Assembly (NCBI GenBank): GCA_015548865.1
Contig: JADMXW010000002.1
Coordinates: forward strand, 1 to 64,000
DNA length: 64,000 bases
Direction: 5' to 3'
From: Serratia marcescens
GTDB lineage: Bacteria; Pseudomonadota; Gammaproteobacteria; Enterobacterales; Enterobacteriaceae
Made by a program: the position numbers and the translations under genes
Notes under the pieces: generated by a model
Databases searched by the model: none
What the model saw: the letters and a program-made list of their open reading frames with translations, nothing else
Told to the model about the DNA's origin: nothing
Part shown: positions 47,096 to 56,270 of the stretch, piece after piece
Position numbering within the stretch: the stretch's first letter is position 1
How the letters are laid out: each line of letters opens with the position of its first letter

Positions 47096-47734
47096 ATGAA
47101 CGTGAATTTCTTTGTCACCTGCCTAGGCGATGCCCTCAAATCGCGTATGGCGCAAAATACGGTGTTGCTGCTCGAACACCTCGGCTGCCAGGTGCATTTT
47201 CCAGAAAAGCAAGGATGTTGCGGGCAACCTGCACTGAACAGCGGTTATGTCCATCAGGCCATACCGGGCATGAAAACGCTGATCGCCGCACTGGAAGAGA
47301 ATGACTATCCGATTATCTCCCCCGCTGGTCCTGCACCAATGCCATTCGCCATTACACAGACTGGCTGGCAGATGAGCCTGACTGGGCCGAAATCCGTAAT
47401 GGAAAACCGCGATAAATTTCTGGCGACAGTTGCTCAGCGACTGGGGCGCGATCTGCGTCTGATTCCGATGTCATTACCCGCAGCGGCGCAAGAGCGTGCT
47501 GAAACACGGCTGACAGACCTGACACCACAGCAACGGTGTGATGCATTTATGGATTATGCTTCCAACGTCATGTTGGCACACGCATTGCGCCAGTTGGCCA
47601 AAGAAGGAAAGCGATTGCCCTCCTGCATCAATCTCATTGGCGGCCCCAGTTCTACCGCTGACATTGAGCTTATTAAAGTTGTCGGCGTCCATGGTCCATT
47701 AAATGCTGCTTATCTGGTTATCAATGATAAATAA
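47096..47734 (+). pseudogene. Collapsed ykgEFG (lutABC) operon, one chimaeric ORF
   Basis: A single open frame of 212 aa joins pieces of three genes. Residues 1-77 are YkgE/LutA (MNVNFFVTCLGDALKSRMAQ, KQGCCGQPALNSGY, PIISPAG). From about 47330 a one-base deletion shifts the frame: read in the other phase, 47332-47397 gives CTNAIRHYTDWLADEPDWAE then IR, the true LutA continuation. At 47399 the sequence jumps to the start of YkgG/LutC (MENRDKFLATVAQRLGR), so the rest of ykgE and all of ykgF are lost. Near 47583 a second, internal deletion joins YASNVMLA to LRQLAKEGKRLPSCIN and the LutC end GGPSSTADIELIKVVGVHG. The frame stays open by chance. Lactate oxidation function is surely lost. Confidence 0.85.
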
Positions 47735-48125
47735 GCGATCCTATCCTGGTGCTACGATGGCAGCGCCATCCCATTATTTCCTCTAGAAAAACAGCGTTGC
47801 CTAAGTCAATAAACAGTACCCTTGGTGCGAATTTTATTATAATAATACAATCTGATAACACGTATTTTCATCGACAGATATTTACTGGCTACAGTGTATA
47901 TTTCTGTTTTTTTAATGGAGGAACCCACACCCAATATCAATAGCAACCTAACGATTGAAGATGAATATTTTTCCTCAGAAGAAATAATGCCGACTTAACC
48001 CTATGTCACTTACGCCACCCCTATTCAATAATTCCTATTTTGCCAAAGCAGAGATTGGATTGAACGCATACCCAGTAACATAAATAGCCTGCACTTTTCA
48101 TTATACCATTTATGATAAAGGCATT
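47735..48125. other. Intergenic region after the lut scar
   Basis: 391 bp, AT-rich. A 64-aa frame (47749-47943) has no recognisable content. No clear terminator or repeat. Confidence 0.4.
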
Positions 48126-50330
48126 TTATTTCTGATTAACTTTCTGTTTTCGCTGTGATGAAAAAAGGCCAAACTTCTCCGTAAACGCCTGTGCATCTAG
48201 TGGTTTACCGAACCAATACCCTTGCCCTTCCTGACAACCGTGCTGGCGCAGATCGTGCCATTGCTCCGCCGTTTCTATCCCTTCGGCAATCGCTTCAATT
48301 TCGAAGTTGCGAGCAATATCGAGAATGGCATAAGCAACTGAGGCATCGCGGCGAGAAGTCAGCAAATTTTGAATAAAAGAACGATCGATTTTTATACGTG
48401 TAACGGGATACTGATTCAGCATACTCAAGGAGGCGTAACCCGTGCCAAAATCATCGAAAGCAATGGAGACCCCCATATCATGAATTTTTTGCAGTGTGTC
48501 AGACATGGCCGAGTCATTGTTATTGTTGAGTGCAATATTCTCTGTTAATTCAATTTCCAGTGCTTCTGCTGGCAGACCGTGCCGTTTTAGCACATCCGCG
48601 ATTTCAGTGGCCAAATCTCCGGTGATCAACTGCACATCGAACAGATTGACGCCGATACGAAAATCTGGCGCGCCACAACGACGCCAATGTGCCGCCTGTG
48701 AACAAGCCTCATCCAGAATCCAAGAGCCTACATTGACGGCCATTGGGCCGCGAGCCAAGGTTGCCAAAAACTCGGATGGCGGCAATAAACCTCGCGTAGG
48801 ATGCACCCACCGAATTAACGCTTCAGCGCCCGATAGCGAGCCGTCACTCAGCTTAATCTGTGGCTGATAAAACAACACAAATTCACTGTTGTCTGTCGCC
48901 CTTAACAGCTCCATGGCATGAAGACGCCGTGCTGTCGCTTCTTGGCGAAGTTCCGGAGTGAAAATATAAAGCTGGTTTCTCCCGGTTCGTTTTGCCCGGG
49001 ATAATGCAAGATCTGCATTAGCAATCAGTTCTAACGCCTCATAGCCGTGTTTCGGTGCCAGCGAAATACCGCCACTGACCGTCACACTGATTGGGCTGTC
49101 CTGAACCCAAATAGGTTCTGCAAGATGAGCCATCACCTGTTGGGCAAAGTATCGAGCATCTGCTTGATCGAAGATATCAGGTAAAAATACGGCAAATTCA
49201 TCTCCACCAATGCGAGCAACAATCTGTGTCTCCTTGGTAGAACTCAAAAGGCGGTGAGTAATTTCACTTAAAATTTCGTCGCCAGCAGCATGGCCGAAAG
49301 CGGCATTCACATCAGAAAAACCGTCAATATCTATCATCATGATGGCGGCATTAGCATCCCGCAGTACAGCATCTTCCACACAGCGATAAAAACGTCGCCG
49401 GTTTCTCAGTCCCGTTAACGGATCGCAATCAGTACTGATGGCAATGGCCTTTTTTTCCTGCCGATAGCGAGTCATGTCCCGCAATGTGGCAGTGAACTGC
49501 ACATTGCCATCGTGGCATTCACAAAAAAGTGATAACACGAGATACAACTTGCTGCCATTCTTGTGGTGGCCCTCGACTTCAAAAGGCGGTGTTTCACTGC
49601 ATGTACCGTCAGTGATCACACGAAGAATTGCACGCCAAAATTCAGCATTCTCATTCCGATCAAACAGATCGTTAATGACCAACGAGGAACTCTCATCTTC
49701 GTCATAGCCACATAACTGCGCCGCCACACTATTCCACCCCGTAATGCGTAGCGTCCGATCAAAGTGAATGACCGGTGCATCGCCTGCTGATATCTCACCG
49801 TTCACATCAGCGTATTGCTCGCTGGCAACCTCAATGCGTCGTAGCTCAAGACGATCGGATGCCATCCTTGCCAGTTCAGCCAGCCGGGCATGATCTTCCG
49901 TGGTAAAATTCTGATGAGGAGAGTTATCAAGAATGCACAATGCGCCCAACGCATACCCCTCGGGTGAGCGTAGCGGCACCCCCGCGTAAAAACGGATATG
50001 GCTTGGCCCTGTTACCAATGGATTATCATGAAAACGCTCATCCTGTTCTGCATCACGTACAATCATGCCATTTTCTGTAAGGATGGCATGTGCGCAGAAA
50101 GAGGCGTCTCGGGTCATGTCCACTGACCCCTCACCTAACCCGTGGCTGGCGGCAAAGAATACACGATCGCTTCCGATCATATTGACTGCCGCAATTGGCA
50201 TATCGAACATGCGGGACGCGATGCGCACGACCGGTGACAAACTGGACAATGTGGCACCAGGTTCAAGCGCATATTCGCAGAGCGCTTTCAGTCTTTGTGG
50301 ATCATCATCAGGAATGCTCGGACACTTCAT
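48126..50330 (-). CDS. GAF-PAS-GGDEF-EAL cyclic-di-GMP protein
   Basis: 734 aa, no signal peptide or membrane segment, so cytoplasmic. Order: GAF domain (about 10-165; MTRDASFCAHAIL, FYAGVPLRSPEGYALGALCI), PAS domain (about 180-295; VIHFDRTLRITGWNSVAAQLCGYD in parts), GGDEF (about 300-465; intact active site RIGGDEFAVF), EAL (about 480-725; GAEALIRW, NLFDVQL, IELTEN, DDFGTGYASLSML, KIDRSFI, AEGIET). Both catalytic signatures are intact, so it could make or degrade c-di-GMP. Monocistronic between accessory genes; a plausible input to the fimbrial operon 2.5 kb away, but that is inference. Confidence 0.92.
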   Translation of the reverse strand: MKCPSIPDDDPQRLKALCEYALEPGATLSSLSPVVRIASRMFDMPIAAVNMIGSDRVFFAASHGLGEGSVDMTRDASFCAHAILTENGMIVRDAEQDERFHDNPLVTGPSHIRFYAGVPLRSPEGYALGALCILDNSPHQNFTTEDHARLAELARMASDRLELRRIEVASEQYADVNGEISAGDAPVIHFDRTLRITGWNSVAAQLCGYDEDESSSLVINDLFDRNENAEFWRAILRVITDGTCSETPPFEVEGHHKNGSKLYLVLSLFCECHDGNVQFTATLRDMTRYRQEKKAIAISTDCDPLTGLRNRRRFYRCVEDAVLRDANAAIMMIDIDGFSDVNAAFGHAAGDEILSEITHRLLSSTKETQIVARIGGDEFAVFLPDIFDQADARYFAQQVMAHLAEPIWVQDSPISVTVSGGISLAPKHGYEALELIANADLALSRAKRTGRNQLYIFTPELRQEATARRLHAMELLRATDNSEFVLFYQPQIKLSDGSLSGAEALIRWVHPTRGLLPPSEFLATLARGPMAVNVGSWILDEACSQAAHWRRCGAPDFRIGVNLFDVQLITGDLATEIADVLKRHGLPAEALEIELTENIALNNNNDSAMSDTLQKIHDMGVSIAFDDFGTGYASLSMLNQYPVTRIKIDRSFIQNLLTSRRDASVAYAILDIARNFEIEAIAEGIETAEQWHDLRQHGCQEGQGYWFGKPLDAQAFTEKFGLFSSQRKQKVNQK

Positions 50331-50588
50331 GGCGTCTCCTCAATACAAAATCGTACAAAAAACTTACAAAAAACTTCACAGACTTAAGCGTAGGACAAAA
50401 TTATATAATTCTGCCACTCATGGCCGTTATCATCTCAATATAGGGTTCACACGAAGCGTGACCAGATTTCCCGCTATGTCGATAACAATACCGCTATCTG
50501 ACTTGTTAACCGTCTGAAAATGGATACATTACTCACTTCAGTCAGTCCCACAGGTTCGTGCACGTTGATGCAATAAAAGGAGATTTCA

Positions 50589-51737
50589 ATGGCCCTTCCA
50601 TTCGCTGTATTAAGCCCCGGCGAAATTCGTTTTGGCCGGGGCGAAGCTGCTGGCGCGGCCTCCTGGCTGGCAGCGCGCGCTCGGCACGTACTTCTGGTGC
50701 AGGGGAGCAACCCACAACGCGCCGCTTCCCTCAACGATAAACTCCATTCTGCACATGTGCGTGTCAGCACGTTTACCGTGACGCGTGAGCCTGCGCTTGC
50801 AGACATAGAACAAGGCGTTGAATTCGCTCGTCAATGTGGCGTTGACGCCATCGTCAGTCTTGGCGGTGGGGCGGTGATCGATGCGGGTAAAGCGATTGCT
50901 GCACTGGTAAAAGCGCAAGGGCCATTGATTGATTACCTGGAAGTGGTCGGAAATGGGCGTACCCTTGAGGCTCCCCCCTTAACTTTCGTCGCACTTCCCA
51001 CTACTGCAGGCACAGGGGCGGAAGTAACCAAAAATGCTGTCATCAATGTTCCTACTCACCGCCGCAAAGTTAGCCTGCGTGACAACCGTATGCTACCGGA
51101 TCTCGCCATTATTGACCCATCCCTGACCGACAATACACCTCAACGCGTAACACTCGCTTCTGGGCTGGATGCGCTGACACAAGTGATTGAGCCGTATTTA
51201 TGCAATCGCGCAACCCTCTACACGGATGCACTATGCCGCGCAGCTATCCCGCAGGGCATCCGCGCATTAATGCGCCTCATGGTAGAAGAGTGCCCTGATA
51301 GCCGAGATACGATGGCATGGGTAAGCCTGTGCGGCGGATTGGCACTGGCAAACGCTGGACTTGGCGTCATTCACGGCTTGGCGGGCCCCCTGGGAGGATT
51401 GTGCGATGCCCCCCACGGCGCGCTCTGTGGCAGCCTGCTCCCCTTCGGGCTAACGCTGAATAATGCCAACGTCACCGATCCAGTGTTACTGGCACGTTTC
51501 AATGAATTACGCGACTGGTTTTCTACTGCATTTACTGTTCATCCCACAGAGGCTTTTGATGCGCTCCGCGACTGGAGTCGTCAGGCTGGGTTAGGTTCAC
51601 TGAGTACGCTCGGTGTGCCTTACGATGCATTGGAATCCGCCGCTTCGGCAGCCAGCAGTGCCTCATCAATGAAAGCCAACCCAGTGCAGTTAACCTATGA
51701 TCAATTGCTTGGAATGCTACAGCAGTCCTGGAGATAA
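50589..51737 (+). CDS. Iron-containing alcohol dehydrogenase
   Basis: 382 aa, group III metal-dependent dehydrogenase. NAD-binding region GVDAIVSLGGGAVIDAGKA and the motif PTTAGTGAEVTKNAVI are typical. Metal ligands fall in SGLDALTQVIEPY (Asp), LGVIHGLAGPLGG (His) and DAPHGALCGSLLP (His). The substrate is not obvious: relatives act on short alcohols, lactaldehyde, maleylacetate or hydroxybutyrate. AAGGAG lies about 12 nt before the ATG. No pathway partners adjoin; a long repeat copy follows directly. Confidence 0.88.
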   Translation: MALPFAVLSPGEIRFGRGEAAGAASWLAARARHVLLVQGSNPQRAASLNDKLHSAHVRVSTFTVTREPALADIEQGVEFARQCGVDAIVSLGGGAVIDAGKAIAALVKAQGPLIDYLEVVGNGRTLEAPPLTFVALPTTAGTGAEVTKNAVINVPTHRRKVSLRDNRMLPDLAIIDPSLTDNTPQRVTLASGLDALTQVIEPYLCNRATLYTDALCRAAIPQGIRALMRLMVEECPDSRDTMAWVSLCGGLALANAGLGVIHGLAGPLGGLCDAPHGALCGSLLPFGLTLNNANVTDPVLLARFNELRDWFSTAFTVHPTEAFDALRDWSRQAGLGSLSTLGVPYDALESAASAASSASSMKANPVQLTYDQLLGMLQQSWR

Positions 51738-51744
51738 GACCTCG

Positions 51745-52013
51745 CCATATGTCAAGTTGCAGGAAGGCGGCAAGGAAATGACAAATTTGTCTGGAACAAG
51801 TTTGAACAGCGCTTGCGTTGACCCGTGGGGTGAACCTCAGAGATGAGGTTCATTAATCCCGATGAGCTTACTCGGGTAAGTGATTCGGGTGACAAATCTG
51901 CTGGGAGCAGATTTGAACGCTGCTTGCAGCGGCCTCGTGAAAGGTGAGACCCAGGGATGGGCCGAATAACGAGCGCAGCCAACGCACATGCAACTTGAAG
52001 TATGACGGGTATA
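51745..52013 (+). repeat. Dispersed intergenic repeat, long copy 3
   Basis: About 269 bp beginning ATGTCAAGTTGCAGGAAGGC (outer left end degraded) and ending CTTGAAGTATGACGGGTATA. Same internal order as the copies at 23529 and 33247. Confidence 0.9.
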
Positions 52014-52836
52014 GATGCATTTTTACCTTAGCACATGCTTGCTACTGATCTCTCATCGGGAGCCGTACTTTTTCACGCGCACCACGCACAATGAAGAATG
52101 ACCTACGGGCATGGTAGCGATAACATATTATCGAAAATAGGAGAAAAAAACGTATCTAATTATAGAAGAGCTTCACCGTTTTCGCCATGTAATGATATGT
52201 ACATTACATGATGGATTTATTTTAGGATTATAATTACAAGCAGTAAATCCTCCTTTAAATACATAGACCTGTCAATATTCTCGCGCATTACCCATTAACA
52301 AAAAACCACCCAAAATACAGATAAAAACACCATTAAAAAAGCAAAAAACAGAATAATTAACTATTAATTATAAAATAATCAGCATTTATATAATTTTTTT
52401 ACATTAAAAAAGGATAGGCCACACAAATACAAACAAAATCAGCATCAAAAAAAACATTTCTGATATTGCCATTATTATATAGAATCGCTGCAACTGATGC
52501 TTCACCACACCCTATGTTTTATATCCGTACCGAATCATGCATCAGTAAAAAAAGATTCTCATTCTAAAGCAGGTTGAAAAAATGAATTGATTAAACTGCA
52601 GTTCTATTTATAGAAAGACACATCTTTAATCGATGAAGGAAGACTAGCATCACAGTGTAAAACCTGAAAGCACTGTCGTTATATGTATAAACATACTTTC
52701 TTTTGTAAAGACTACAAAAGCAGATCGTTATAACGACATTAACACTTGCACCGTTGTTTTCATTTCCCATTTTCACCAGATATTAGGGAAAGAAGAATGG
52801 GTTTTAATATATCGCATTAAATTAATGGAGTTTAAA
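52014..52836. promoter_or_regulatory. AT-rich leader of the fimbrial operon
   Basis: About 820 bp without a supported gene, notably AT-rich with many A- and T-runs (52300-52480), the kind of DNA silenced by H-NS. It contains the perfect palindrome TCGTTATAACGA (52725-52736), a half copy TCGTTATA (52676-52683) 49 bp upstream, and TATGT-ATA-AACATA between them. I see no invertible element with paired recombinase-type repeats and no recombinase gene, so fim-type phase switching is not supported. Confidence 0.55.
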
Positions 52837-53391
52837 ATGAAAAAGCCATTATTTGCACTCGCACCGATAGGTCTTTTGCTTCTGGTAGCCAATGGCGCAT
52901 CGGCAACCAATAACGCACTTATCACCATTACAGGCAGCGTGGTAGCAACCTCTTGTGATCTCAATCTGAGCACCACGTCACTCGATCTGGGAAACACCGC
53001 ACAAACAGCGTTTACTACCGCGCTCGTGCCTGTTGCTAGCAGCCAGCGCGAATTTACGCTTACATTGAGCAACTGTGGTACGCCAGAAACGAGCCAGGTT
53101 GCGAAGGTACAAGTTAGCGGCACAACATTGCCCGGACAGAGCAATATCTTTAGCAACAATTCGTCACTCAATGTCGGTGTGATGCTCAGTGAATCCGGCA
53201 GCCCGACAAGCTATATCACAAATAATCAGTCCCTGACTATTGCTACTGCTGATAGCTCGAATCCATCGGCAAGCGACTTTAACGGCCAACGATTGAATTT
53301 CCAAGCTGCGCTAGCATCAACCACGACCAATACCAATGTTGATCTTGGTAGTGTCACTGCACCGATCCTTTTTAACTTCATTACCAATTAA
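52837..53391 (+). CDS. Fimbrial subunit (pilin), probable major subunit
   Basis: 184 aa from the ATG after TGGAG. Signal peptide MKKPLFALAPIGLLLLVANG ending ASA. The mature protein has an N-terminal donor-strand-like segment (NNALITITGSVVATSC), paired cysteines (VVATSCDLNL and LSNCGTPE) and the C-terminal beta-strand pattern LGSVTAPILFNFITN expected of chaperone-usher pilins. First gene of the operon and separated from the next by a hairpin, so probably the most abundant subunit. Confidence 0.85.
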   Translation: MKKPLFALAPIGLLLLVANGASATNNALITITGSVVATSCDLNLSTTSLDLGNTAQTAFTTALVPVASSQREFTLTLSNCGTPETSQVAKVQVSGTTLPGQSNIFSNNSSLNVGVMLSESGSPTSYITNNQSLTIATADSSNPSASDFNGQRLNFQAALASTTTNTNVDLGSVTAPILFNFITN

Positions 53392-53396
53392 TTTCG

Positions 53397-53425
53397 GTAG
53401 GGCGGGCACTGCCGCCCTACTTTTT
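53397..53425 (+). terminator. Intra-operon stem-loop after the first pilin gene
   Basis: GTAGGGCGG / CCGCCCTAC stem around a 6-nt loop followed by TTTTT, 5 nt after the pilin stop and 18 nt before the chaperone ATG. It has full rho-independent terminator form and would reduce read-through into the assembly genes. Confidence 0.85.
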
Positions 53426-53442
53426 CTGACAAGGACTCGCAC

Positions 53443-54159
53443 ATGCAACGCATATCATTTGTTATGGTTCTGTTGCTTTCTTTGTGTATATTACCCGCAA
53501 CGTCGCTGGCCGACGGATTTGGTATTAATGCCTCGCGCCTCATTTACCCACAAGGCACTGACAGTATCAGCGTTTCCGTCCGAAATACGACGGCGTCGCA
53601 ACCTTATCTGGTTCAAGCAAGAGTCAGCCGCGCTCAGGCTAGCTATCAACCCGCTCCATTCATTGTAAGACCGCCCATATTTCGCCTTGAACCAGGAACC
53701 GTTAATCAACTGCGTATTTCTGCTCAACATATTGACACTCCGACAGATCGTGAATCTCTCTTTTACTTTCATGCCAGTGCCGTACCCGCATCAAATACAC
53801 CAGGCGAACAAAATAGTGCGAGTAAAGTGCACGGTGCTACCCAATTTGGGGTGGGTAGTATTATTAAACTGTTTTATCGCCCTAACGCACTACCGTCTAC
53901 GTCCAGAGCAGCACAGGAAAACCTTCAATTTTCTCGCGTTGATGGTGGCATAAAAGCGGAAAACGCTTCACCGTACTTCATCAGTTTTGCCAGCCTTCAG
54001 GTCGGTGGACAAACTATACGATTAGATACCCCTGAAAAACTCACAATCGCACCTTTCTCTCATCAGATATTTAAAACCAATGCAGCCAGAGGTGATGTTC
54101 GTTGGCAAACGATCAATGACGAGGGGGTCGTCAATGCATTTACTCAAACATTGCCTTAA
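53443..54159 (+). CDS. Fimbrial periplasmic chaperone 1
   Basis: 238 aa PapD-like chaperone. Signal peptide ends TSLA; the first domain carries the subunit-anchoring Arg in INASRLIYPQG and Lys in GSIIKLFYRPNALP. RLEPGTVNQLRI and TDRESLFYFHASAVP are conserved family motifs. It caps pilin subunits in the periplasm and hands them to the usher. The F1-G1 loop is short (FGS type). Its 3' end overlaps the next subunit gene by 26 nt. Confidence 0.92.
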   Translation: MQRISFVMVLLLSLCILPATSLADGFGINASRLIYPQGTDSISVSVRNTTASQPYLVQARVSRAQASYQPAPFIVRPPIFRLEPGTVNQLRISAQHIDTPTDRESLFYFHASAVPASNTPGEQNSASKVHGATQFGVGSIIKLFYRPNALPSTSRAAQENLQFSRVDGGIKAENASPYFISFASLQVGGQTIRLDTPEKLTIAPFSHQIFKTNAARGDVRWQTINDEGVVNAFTQTLP

Positions 54160-54694
54160 TACATTTATCGTTGGCAGTGTGGTTAGCACATCGCTTGCCA
54201 TCTCGGTACCGGCACATGCAGTCACAATCAACTTCTCGGCCACGCTGATTGAAGGCACCTGCGCATTCAGTTTGGATAAATCCACGCTGGATCTCGGCAC
54301 ACTGCAACAAGCGCAATTGATCCCCTCATCACTGCTGGCGGCACAACCTTTCGTTCTGAGCGTGCGCGATTGTAATGCCGTGGGTAACAGCCAACTTCCT
54401 GTGGTGAATGTTACCGGCGAAGGCGTCACACAGGACGGGAAATGGCTGTTCCGCAGCGCCTCATCAACGGCAGGCAATGTGGGGGTCATGCTGGTCAAAA
54501 CTAATGTGCCCCCCTCTTACAGCGACACTGAGGTCAAAAACGGCGATGACATTCCGTTGGCAAACCGTGGAGAAGCCCCCGTCGATCAAGACCTCACCTT
54601 TTATGCTGGTTTTACTTGCGGCATTGAAACCTGTACCAGCGTAACCCCCGGCACATTAACAGCACCAATCTTGTTCCAACTCGCTTATCGCTGA
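54134..54694 (+). CDS. Fimbrial minor subunit
   Basis: 186 aa from ATG at 54134 (MHLLKHCLNTFIVGSVVSTS), inside the end of the chaperone gene. Signal peptide ends SVPAHA. Pilin fold: VTINFSATLIEGTCAFSLDK with first Cys, VRDCNAVGN second Cys, an additional CGIETC pair, and terminal strand LTAPILFQLAYR. The extra cysteine pair and smaller downstream position suggest an adaptor or minor pilin. Confidence 0.85.
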   Translation: MHLLKHCLNTFIVGSVVSTSLAISVPAHAVTINFSATLIEGTCAFSLDKSTLDLGTLQQAQLIPSSLLAAQPFVLSVRDCNAVGNSQLPVVNVTGEGVTQDGKWLFRSASSTAGNVGVMLVKTNVPPSYSDTEVKNGDDIPLANRGEAPVDQDLTFYAGFTCGIETCTSVTPGTLTAPILFQLAYR

Positions 54695-54702
54695 GGGAAA
54701 AC

Positions 54703-55440
54703 ATGGCTCAATCAACATGGAAATTATTACTGCTATGGTGCACGGGCACATTATTGTCGGGAATATTCCCCGCTTACGCGATGATACCAACAGAAGGCGG
54801 TATCCGTTTGAACCAGACGCGAATAATTTTTCCTGCAAACGAGAAAGCGCAAACGGTGACGATCACCAATACAGACAATAGAACCTATCTGGTTCAAAGT
54901 CGTGTGCAACTCGATGCGGGTAGCACAACACCTGCGCCGTTTTTTGCTTCACCTCCGGTGTTTTTACTCAAGCCAAATAGCCGGCAGCTATTGCGCATAG
55001 TACATCAAGGGGGAGCACTCCCGACCGATCGCGAATCCGTCTTTTACCTTTCGGTACTGGCTATTCCCTCTCGACCAACAAAAGAAGACGCCCCCGTACA
55101 AATATCGGCTGGATTACAGTTTTTGATCAAACTGTTTTATCGCCCGTCAACACTGCCTCCAACACCAGAGACTACCTCTTGTCCGCTGCATTTCAGTCGT
55201 CAGGGGCAAGTTATTTATGTGCAGAACCCGACACCCTATCATCATACGCTGGGGCAACTGGCGTTTGACCAAACAAGCGTGAACTTACAAACACAGCCCT
55301 CCATGCTGACACCGATGGGCGCACTGAACTTTACCGTCTCAGGCTCGCCATTACAGGCTGAATGGCAAATCATTAACGATTACGGTGGATTATCAACCCC
55401 TTGCAAACAACAGATTCCGACGACGCAGGAGGTGCCATGA
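54703..55440 (+). CDS. Fimbrial periplasmic chaperone 2
   Basis: 245 aa. Signal peptide MAQSTWKLLLLWCTGTLLSG continuing to AYA. IRLNQTRIIFPANEKAQTVT (Arg anchor), VFLLKPNSRQLLRIVHQGG, LPTDRESVFYLSVLAIP and FLIKLFYRPSTLP (Lys anchor) define a PapD-type FGS chaperone. It starts 8 nt after the minor subunit and overlaps chaperone 3 by ATGA. An extra cysteine pair (TTSCPLHF and STPCKQQ) lies in the second domain. Confidence 0.92.
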   Translation: MAQSTWKLLLLWCTGTLLSGIFPAYAMIPTEGGIRLNQTRIIFPANEKAQTVTITNTDNRTYLVQSRVQLDAGSTTPAPFFASPPVFLLKPNSRQLLRIVHQGGALPTDRESVFYLSVLAIPSRPTKEDAPVQISAGLQFLIKLFYRPSTLPPTPETTSCPLHFSRQGQVIYVQNPTPYHHTLGQLAFDQTSVNLQTQPSMLTPMGALNFTVSGSPLQAEWQIINDYGGLSTPCKQQIPTTQEVP

Positions 55441-56210
55441 TACCCATTTTCTTTTTACAACGCCGATGGTTAGTAGCATTGAGTCTGCTGGCTGGCTGCT
55501 TTATGGCAATGAGCGCGCACGCAGAAAACCAAGCACCGCAGGGAATTACCTTTTATGTGCTGCGCGTTATCTACATGGCAAGCGATAAACAAGGTGCCGC
55601 GATTACGGCTTATAACAAAACATCGCGCGCTTATCTGATGCAATCCCGCATGCGCCCTCAGGATACTGCCACCGGTGAAGTTGATAACACCTCGACAGGC
55701 AGTACGGTGGTTCCGTTTATCGTCACGCCGCCATTATCCCGTTTAGAACCCAATGACAACCTGACACTGCGTATCCGCCGTAACGGACAGCCATTGCCGG
55801 AAGACCGTGAGTCAGTGTTTTTTGTTTCGATGAAGGCTATCCCGGCTCAGACAGCAGCAGTGCCGCAAGGCAACACGGCCAAGGTGATCCTTACCATCAC
55901 CCACAATTTAAAGGTGTTCTACCGCCCAGAAGGATTAAAAAAACAAGCTGTCGCTGAAATGGCACCCAAACTGCGTTTTAAACGCGAGGGAAACCGACTG
56001 GTTGCGGATAATCCCACGCCATACTGGCTAACATTTTCTCGATTGAAAGTAGGCTCACACGCGTTGAGTAAAGCCCAACTACGGCTGATGGTGCCGCCCT
56101 TTGGCAAACAATCTTACGCCTTGCCGCCTGGCGCTACGGGCAAAGACGTGGTCTGGCAGTTGATCGATGAAGACGGGTGGAATACAGCGGCCGAGCAACG
56201 TGCTTTGTAG
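55437..56210 (+). CDS. Fimbrial periplasmic chaperone 3
   Basis: 257 aa from ATG overlapping the previous TGA. Signal region MIPIFFLQRRWLVALSLLAG to SAHA. ITFYVLRVIYMASDKQGAAI (Arg anchor), RLEPNDNLTLRIRRNGQPLP, EDRESVFFVSMKAIP and ITHNLKVFYRPEGL (Lys anchor) identify a third PapD-type chaperone, more diverged than the first two. A third chaperone is unusual for a seven-gene operon; it may be dedicated to the adhesin or one subunit. Confidence 0.9.
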   Translation: MIPIFFLQRRWLVALSLLAGCFMAMSAHAENQAPQGITFYVLRVIYMASDKQGAAITAYNKTSRAYLMQSRMRPQDTATGEVDNTSTGSTVVPFIVTPPLSRLEPNDNLTLRIRRNGQPLPEDRESVFFVSMKAIPAQTAAVPQGNTAKVILTITHNLKVFYRPEGLKKQAVAEMAPKLRFKREGNRLVADNPTPYWLTFSRLKVGSHALSKAQLRLMVPPFGKQSYALPPGATGKDVVWQLIDEDGWNTAAEQRAL

Positions 56211-56270
56211 TGCATTTACCCTACGCTGCTGAAAGGTAGCTAACCTTTTGTTACTTAAGAGCCGTCAACA

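Noticed and set aside
47749..47943. 64-aa ORF after the lut scar
   Set aside because: No ribosome-binding site, odd composition and no recognisable motif.
19079..52013. CRISPR array from recurrent repeats
   Set aside because: The repeats are long, dispersed over tens of kb, in both orientations, with no regular spacers and no cas genes.
52014..52836. Fim-like invertible promoter switch
   Set aside because: No pair of inverted repeats bounding a promoter and no recombinase gene next to the operon.
54080..54133. Earlier start for the second fimbrial subunit
   Set aside because: Adds 18 residues in front of a normal signal peptide; the ATG at 54134 gives a standard secreted pilin.
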